Below are positions 4,697 through 9,216 of a stretch of 9,216 nt of DNA, one piece after another. This stretch comes from Gammaproteobacteria bacterium (GTDB lineage Bacteria; Pseudomonadota; Gammaproteobacteria; Pseudomonadales; Halieaceae): positions 1 through 9,216 of the forward strand of contig PDSN01000060.1 of assembly GCA_002748505.1 (NCBI GenBank), read 5' to 3'. Under the pieces are notes generated by a model that saw only the letters and a list, made by a program, of their open reading frames with translations, was not told the DNA's origin and did not search any database. Every line of letters begins with the position of its first letter. Positions within the stretch are counted from its first letter, which is position 1. The position numbers were made by a program, and so were the translations under genes.

Positions 4697-7264
4697 ATGA
4701 GTGATAACGCCAAAGAAGTTCTACCGGTCAATATTGAAGATGAGTTGAAGCAATCCTACCTCGACTACGCCATGAGCGTGATTGTGGGCAGGGCGCTGCC
4801 GGATGTGCGCGATGGGCTGAAACCCGTGCACCGCCGGGTTCTGTTCGCCATGAACGAGCTTAACAACGATTGGAACAAGGCCTACAAAAAATCCGCCCGT
4901 GTGGTGGGTGATGTGATTGGTAAATACCACCCCCACGGTGATTCCGCGGTGTATGACACCATCGTGCGCATGGCCCAACCCTTTGCGATGCGCTATATGC
5001 TGGTTGACGGGCAGGGTAACTTCGGCTCTGTGGATGGCGACTCCGCCGCGGCGATGCGTTATACCGAAATCCGTATGCAGAAGATCTCCCACGATATGCT
5101 GGCTGATCTTGATAAAGAAACGGTAGATTTTGTCCCCAACTACGACGGCACCGAGCAGATTCCCGCGGTTTTGCCCACCCGCGTGCCCAACCTGCTGGTC
5201 AACGGCTCATCCGGTATCGCCGTGGGTATGGCCACCAACATTCCGCCGCACAACTTAAAAGAGGTCGTCGGTGGCTGTTTGGCGCTGCTCGATGAGCCCT
5301 CGCTGGATATCGACGCCCTGATGCAGTATATCCCGGGTCCCGATTTTCCCACTGGCGCGATGATCAATGGCCGCGCCGGTATTGTGCAGGCCTACCGCAC
5401 CGGTCGCGGTCGCATTTATGTGCGCGCCAAAGCGGAAGTGGTACACGACGATAAACGCGGCAAAGACATCATTTTGGTGCACGAACTTCCCTATCAGCTC
5501 AACAAGGCCAGGCTGATCGAGAAAATTGCCGAACTGGTGAAAGACAAGAAAATTGAGGGCATTACCGAGCTGCGCGACGAGTCCGATAAAGACGGCATGC
5601 GCGTGGTGATCGAGCTGCGCCGCGGTGAAGTGGGCGATGTGGTGCTGAACAATCTCTACGCGCAAACCCAGTTGCAGTCGGTATTCGGCATCAATATGGT
5701 GGCGCTGGTTGATGGTCAGCCGAAAACGCTGAACCTCAAAGAAGTGCTGGAGGCCTTTTTACGTCACCGCCGCGAAGTGGTTACGCGCCGCACGGTATAC
5801 CTGCTGCGCAAGGCGCGTGAGCGCGGTCATGTGCTCGAAGGTTTGGCGATTGCGCTCAACAATATCGACCCGGTTATTGAATTGATTAAAGCCTCGCCCA
5901 GCGCCGCTGAGGCCAAGTTGAAGTTGCTGGCCAGAGGCTGGGCGCCCGGTGAAGTGATCGGCATGTTAGAGCGCGCCGGCGCCGACGCCTGCCGTCCGGA
6001 CGATTTACCGCAGGAATTTGGCCTGCGCGATGGGCAGTACCATTTGTCACCCGCCCAGGCCCAGGCGATTCTGGAGTTGCGCCTGCACCGTTTGACAGGG
6101 CTTGAGCACGAAAAGCTGCTCAAAGAATATCAGGACAAACTGGCAGAAATTGCCGATTATCTGGAGATTCTGGGCGATCCCGAGCGCTTGAAACGCGTGA
6201 TTCGCGACGAGTTGGTAGCACTGGTCGAAGAGTACGGCGATGAGCGCCGCACCCAGATCAACGACTCGGAAGCGGATCTAACCGTGGAAGATTTGATTAC
6301 CGAAGAAGACCGCGTGGTCACGATCTCCCATTTGGGTTATGCCAAAACCCAGCCGTTGACGGATTATCACGCCCAGCGCCGCGGCGGTACGGGTAAATCC
6401 GCCACTGCGGTTAAAGACGAAGATTTTGTCGAACACCTGCTGATTGCCAGCACCCACGCCACGATTCTGTGTTTTACCAACGTGGGCAAGGTGTACTGGC
6501 TCAAGGTGTATCAAATCCCGCTGGCCGGTCGCAACTCGCGCGGTCGCCCCATGGTGAACTTGTTGCCGCTGGACGACGGCGAGCGCGTGACTTCTATTTT
6601 GCCGGTGGAAGAATACACCGAAGGTCACTTTATCTTTATGGCCACCGCCAATGGCACGGTGAAGAAAACCGCGCTGACCGAGTTTTCCCGTCAGCGCAGC
6701 GTGGGCCTGCGCGCGATCGAACTCGATGAGGGCGATGTACTGGTTGGCACTGCGGTTACCACCGGTGATTGCGATGTTATGCTGTTCAGCTCCCAGGGCA
6801 AGGCGGTGCGCTTCAAGGAATCGGATGTGCGCGCGATGGGCCGCACCGCGCGCGGTGTGCGCGGTATTCGCCTGGGCGAGGGCCACCACATGATTTCGCT
6901 GATTATCCCCGCCGAGGGTGGCAAAGTGCTCACCGCCAGTGTCAACGGCTACGGCAAACGTACTGAAGTGACGGATTTCCCCACCAAGGGGCGCGGTAAT
7001 TTAGGCGTGATCGCTATGGCCACCAGCAAGCGCAACGGCGACCTGGTGGGTGCGGTGCAGGTGTTTGACGGCGACGAACTGATGCTGATTTCCAACCAGG
7101 GCACGCTGGTGCGCACCCGCACCGACGAAGTGTCGGTTCTGGGCAGAAACACCCAGGGTGTGCGCATAATGCGCACCCGCAACGAAGAGACCCTGGTCGG
7201 TATCGCTCGTATTGCCGAGCCCGAAGACGATGACGACCCCGCAGGTGGTGATGAGGAGGAATAG
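4697..7264 (+). CDS. gyrA: DNA gyrase subunit A
   Basis: GyrA is the DNA breakage-reunion subunit of gyrase, which with GyrB introduces negative supercoils using ATP. The N-terminal domain follows E. coli numbering exactly: catalytic Arg121-Tyr122 in MRYTEIR, and the quinolone region with Ser83 and Asp87 (HGDSAVYD), i.e. the wild-type, quinolone-susceptible residues. A tower and coiled-coil region extends to about residue 525, then the DNA-wrapping C-terminal beta-pinwheel. The GyrA-box is at 560-566 and reads QRRGGTG, with Thr565 where E. coli has Lys. The protein is 855 residues (E. coli 875, some pseudomonads over 900); most of the shortfall against E. coli is a brief acidic tail (about the last 15 residues). 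AAGGA at 4681-4685 lies 11 bases before the ATG. serC follows after 6 bases. Confidence 0.99.
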   Translation: MSDNAKEVLPVNIEDELKQSYLDYAMSVIVGRALPDVRDGLKPVHRRVLFAMNELNNDWNKAYKKSARVVGDVIGKYHPHGDSAVYDTIVRMAQPFAMRYMLVDGQGNFGSVDGDSAAAMRYTEIRMQKISHDMLADLDKETVDFVPNYDGTEQIPAVLPTRVPNLLVNGSSGIAVGMATNIPPHNLKEVVGGCLALLDEPSLDIDALMQYIPGPDFPTGAMINGRAGIVQAYRTGRGRIYVRAKAEVVHDDKRGKDIILVHELPYQLNKARLIEKIAELVKDKKIEGITELRDESDKDGMRVVIELRRGEVGDVVLNNLYAQTQLQSVFGINMVALVDGQPKTLNLKEVLEAFLRHRREVVTRRTVYLLRKARERGHVLEGLAIALNNIDPVIELIKASPSAAEAKLKLLARGWAPGEVIGMLERAGADACRPDDLPQEFGLRDGQYHLSPAQAQAILELRLHRLTGLEHEKLLKEYQDKLAEIADYLEILGDPERLKRVIRDELVALVEEYGDERRTQINDSEADLTVEDLITEEDRVVTISHLGYAKTQPLTDYHAQRRGGTGKSATAVKDEDFVEHLLIASTHATILCFTNVGKVYWLKVYQIPLAGRNSRGRPMVNLLPLDDGERVTSILPVEEYTEGHFIFMATANGTVKKTALTEFSRQRSVGLRAIELDEGDVLVGTAVTTGDCDVMLFSSQGKAVRFKESDVRAMGRTARGVRGIRLGEGHHMISLIIPAEGGKVLTASVNGYGKRTEVTDFPTKGRGNLGVIAMATSKRNGDLVGAVQVFDGDELMLISNQGTLVRTRTDEVSVLGRNTQGVRIMRTRNEETLVGIARIAEPEDDDDPAGGDEEE
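7254..7259 (+). promoter_or_regulatory. serC Shine-Dalgarno inside the gyrA coding end
   Basis: A full AGGAGG at 7254-7259 lies in the Glu-Glu-Glu codons that end gyrA, just before its TAG at 7262-7264 and 11 bases before the serC ATG. The short acidic tail of GyrA and the ribosome-binding site of serC use the same bases. Ribosomes terminating on gyrA would be placed over the serC start, so translational coupling is likely. Confidence 0.8.
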
Positions 7265-7270
7265 CGCACC

Positions 7271-8350
7271 ATGAGCCGAGCCTATAATTTTTGTGCGGGC
7301 CCTGCCGCACTGCCTGAGGCGGTGCTGACCACAGCCAAAAACGAGCTGCTGGATTGGCACGGCGCAGGTTTGTCGCTGATGGAAATGAGCCATCGCAGCC
7401 CGCAGGTGACCGGCGTGGCGAACGCCGCAGAAGCACGGCTGCGTGAATTGTTGGGCATTTCCGACGCTTACGCGGTGCTGTTTTTACAGGGCGGCGCATC
7501 CATGCAGTTTGCGGCTGTACCGCTTAACCTGATGGGGCAGGCGGGCAGAGCCGATTACGTCAATACCGGGCAGTGGTCAAAAAAAGCCATTGCCGAGGCA
7601 AAGCGTTTTGGCACAGTCAACGTGGTGGCCAGTGCTGAAAACAGCAATTTTACGGATATTCCCGCATTCGATAGCTGGCGGCTGGACGATGGCGCGGCGT
7701 ATCTGCATTACACCCCCAATGAAACCATCGGCGGCGTGGAGTTTTTTGCAGAGCCAGACGTCAACGTGCCGCTGGTGGCGGATATGTCCTCCACTATTTT
7801 ATCGCGCCCCATGGCGGTGGATAAATACGCGGTGATTTACGCCGGTGCGCAAAAAAACATAGGCCCTGCGGGACTCACCGTGGTGATTGTACGCAAGGAT
7901 GTGCTTGGGCGGGCGAGTGAGCACTGCCCGACAATGCTCAATTACCAGGTCGCTGCGGAAAACGACTCCATGTATAACACACCGCCCACCTTTGCTGTTT
8001 ATCTGGCGGGTCTGGTGTTTGACTGGATCGCCGCACAGGGCGGCTTGTCTGCGATGGAAACGATCAATCGTCGCAAGGCCGAAAAACTGTACGCTTACAT
8101 TGATAGCAGCGGTTTTTACGCCAACCCCGTTGCCAAACACTGTCGCTCGCTGATGAACGTGCCATTTACCCTGGCCGATAGCGGTCTCGACAACCGTTTT
8201 TTGGCCGAGTCCGAACAGGCGGGGCTGCTAAACCTTAAAGGTCATCGCTCAGTGGGCGGTATGCGCGCCAGCATCTACAACGCCGTGCCCGAAGCTGCGG
8301 TGGATGCGCTCATCGATTTCATGCAGGATTTTTCCCGTCGCCACGGTTAG
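7271..8350 (+). CDS. serC: Phosphoserine aminotransferase
   Basis: SerC is a cytosolic PLP-dependent class V aminotransferase. It converts 3-phosphohydroxypyruvate and glutamate to phosphoserine in serine synthesis, and also acts on the 4-carbon analogue in the pyridoxal phosphate pathway. The 359-residue length fits (E. coli 362). Visible signatures are NFCAGPAALP near 6-15, the substrate-binding MSHRSPQV at 39-46, the phosphate-binding QGGASMQF at 73-80, and the PLP-binding Lys195 in YAGAQKNIGPAG. The C-terminal GHRSVGGMRASIYN motif is present. It is 6 bases behind gyrA, with its ribosome-binding site in gyrA, and 15 bases before pheA. gyrA-serC-pheA is the usual order in Pseudomonas-like gammaproteobacteria. 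Confidence 0.98.
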   Translation: MSRAYNFCAGPAALPEAVLTTAKNELLDWHGAGLSLMEMSHRSPQVTGVANAAEARLRELLGISDAYAVLFLQGGASMQFAAVPLNLMGQAGRADYVNTGQWSKKAIAEAKRFGTVNVVASAENSNFTDIPAFDSWRLDDGAAYLHYTPNETIGGVEFFAEPDVNVPLVADMSSTILSRPMAVDKYAVIYAGAQKNIGPAGLTVVIVRKDVLGRASEHCPTMLNYQVAAENDSMYNTPPTFAVYLAGLVFDWIAAQGGLSAMETINRRKAEKLYAYIDSSGFYANPVAKHCRSLMNVPFTLADSGLDNRFLAESEQAGLLNLKGHRSVGGMRASIYNAVPEAAVDALIDFMQDFSRRHG

Positions 8351-8365
8351 ACAAGAGGTCGAACT

Positions 8366-9216
8366 ATGACAGATTCCCCGCGCGATCTGCAAAGTGTCAG
8401 GGCTGATATTGACAGTCTGGATCGTGAAATTCAGCGCCTGATTAACCAGCGCGCCCGCTGTGCCCAGGAAGTGGCGGATATCAAACTGGCGGAAATCAAT
8501 GCCGCCAAGGCGCAGGGCGAGCCAGATCAGGAAGTGGTGTTTTATCGCCCGGAGCGCGAGGCGCAGGTCTTGTCGGCCATTTTGGCGCGCAATGAAGGTC
8601 CGCTGCCCGATGGCAATATGGCGCACATTTTTCGCGAGGTTATGTCCGCCTGTCTGGCCCTTGAGCGCCCGCTGCAAATCGCCTATCTCGGCCCCGAAGG
8701 CACGTTTACCCAGGCTGCGGCGATCAAGCATTTTGGTCACGCGGCGGTCAGCGTACCCTTTGCCACGATCGATACTGTGTTCAGTCAGGTGGAATCCGGC
8801 GACTGCAATTACGGTGTGGTGCCGGTGGAAAACTCCACCGAGGGCATGGTCACCCACACCCTGGACAGTTTTATGGATTCGCCGCTTAAAATTGCCGGTG
8901 AGGTAGAGCTGGCCATTGCCCATCATCTATTGGCGCAGGCGGGCACAGAGCCTGCGCAAATTACGCGTATTTGTGCCCACCAGCAGGCGCTGGCGCAATG
9001 TCGCAACTGGTTGGATCGCCACTGGCCGCAGATAGAAAAAGAAGCGGTCAACAGTAACGGTGAAGCGGCGCGTATCGCCGCCAGTACGCCGGGGGTGGCG
9101 GCGGTGGCGGGGGATATGGCCGCCGAGTCCTACGGTTTAATAAAACTGGCTGAACATATCGAAGATTACGCCGATAACACCACGCGTTTTTTAATCATTG
9201 GTCGCGATGAAGTGCC
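8366..9216 (+). CDS. pheA: Bifunctional chorismate mutase / prephenate dehydratase (P-protein), 3' end missing
   Basis: The P-protein turns chorismate into prephenate and then phenylpyruvate, committing flux to phenylalanine. The window holds 283 codons, open to the right edge. Residues 1 to about 100 form an AroQ-type chorismate mutase domain with Arg12, Arg29 and Lys40 matching E. coli Arg11, Arg28 and Lys39. The prephenate dehydratase domain runs from IAYLGPEGTF (105-114) to about 278, with VPVENSTEG and the catalytic-motif TRF at 272-274. The phenylalanine-sensing ACT domain would start just beyond the last base and is cut off by the window, not by mutation. AAGAGG at 8353-8358, 7 bases before the ATG, supports the start. 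The domain-1 loop (about residues 43-58) looks somewhat longer than I recall for Pseudomonas. Confidence 0.97.
   Translation, partial: MTDSPRDLQSVRADIDSLDREIQRLINQRARCAQEVADIKLAEINAAKAQGEPDQEVVFYRPEREAQVLSAILARNEGPLPDGNMAHIFREVMSACLALERPLQIAYLGPEGTFTQAAAIKHFGHAAVSVPFATIDTVFSQVESGDCNYGVVPVENSTEGMVTHTLDSFMDSPLKIAGEVELAIAHHLLAQAGTEPAQITRICAHQQALAQCRNWLDRHWPQIEKEAVNSNGEAARIAASTPGVAAVAGDMAAESYGLIKLAEHIEDYADNTTRFLIIGRDEV

Noticed and set aside
4936..4965. Possible quinolone-resistance changes in gyrA
   Set aside because: Ser83 and Asp87 are both the wild-type residues, so there is no resistance signature at the main positions.
6278..6889. A 203-codon reverse-strand open frame across gyrA
   Set aside because: Same shadow pattern: low-complexity His/Ala/Arg-rich translation opposite a strongly conserved gene, with no independent support.
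8249..8926. A 225-codon reverse-strand open frame across the serC-pheA junction
   Set aside because: It spans the end of one clear gene and the start of another on the opposite strand. Composition is that of an antisense shadow.
9085..9120. GGTGGCGG-rich stretch in pheA, echoed in hisD near 3791-3806
   Set aside because: Both encode Ala-Val-Ala-Gly type segments with GC-rich codons. This is coincidental low complexity and not a repeat element.

Overview
The window is a run of housekeeping genes from a gammaproteobacterium. Gene content and order (an mla/ibaG/murA block, short-form hisG with hisD, then gyrA-serC-pheA), the protein sequences (closest in my recollection to the Pseudomonas/Cellvibrio side of the class) and the moderately high GC content suggest a Pseudomonas-related or Cellvibrionales-type marine or soil bacterium. 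The genus cannot be fixed from sequence reading alone. All the genes look intact apart from the two cut by the window edges. I see no insertion sequence, prophage, CRISPR array, tRNA or rRNA. No gene-free stretch exceeds 300 bases; the longest are 63-210, 3155-3262 and 4553-4696, and each is described below.

Left end (1-1217): the first 20 codons of a calcium/sodium antiporter (yrbG-like) run leftward off the window. A 148-base divergent intergenic region separates them from mlaC, which encodes the periplasmic phospholipid shuttle of the Mla pathway. A short gap leads to a BolA-family gene, ibaG, with a GTG start. In E. coli, mlaF-E-D-C-B sits between yrbG and ibaG. Here only mlaC remains, with no mlaFED before it and no mlaB after it.

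Middle (1242-4552): murA (TTG start), the first committed step of peptidoglycan synthesis, is followed 17 bases later by hisG, a short-form ATP phosphoribosyltransferase that should need a HisZ partner encoded elsewhere. A 108-base gap with a weak possible promoter then leads to hisD, histidinol dehydrogenase. No hisC follows.

Right end (4697-9216): gyrA has its own good sigma70-type promoter. It is followed by serC 6 bases later and pheA 15 bases after that. serC's Shine-Dalgarno sequence lies inside the last codons of gyrA. serC (phosphoserine aminotransferase) and pheA (chorismate mutase-prephenate dehydratase, cut before its ACT domain) open the familiar serC-pheA-hisC-tyrA/aroA aromatic supercluster.

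I do not find a previously undescribed system. The points most worth a second look are the reduced mla locus, a 9-base inverted repeat that could mask the gyrA ribosome-binding region only in read-through RNA from hisD, the hisD/gyrA junction lacking hisC, and a threonine in the GyrA-box.
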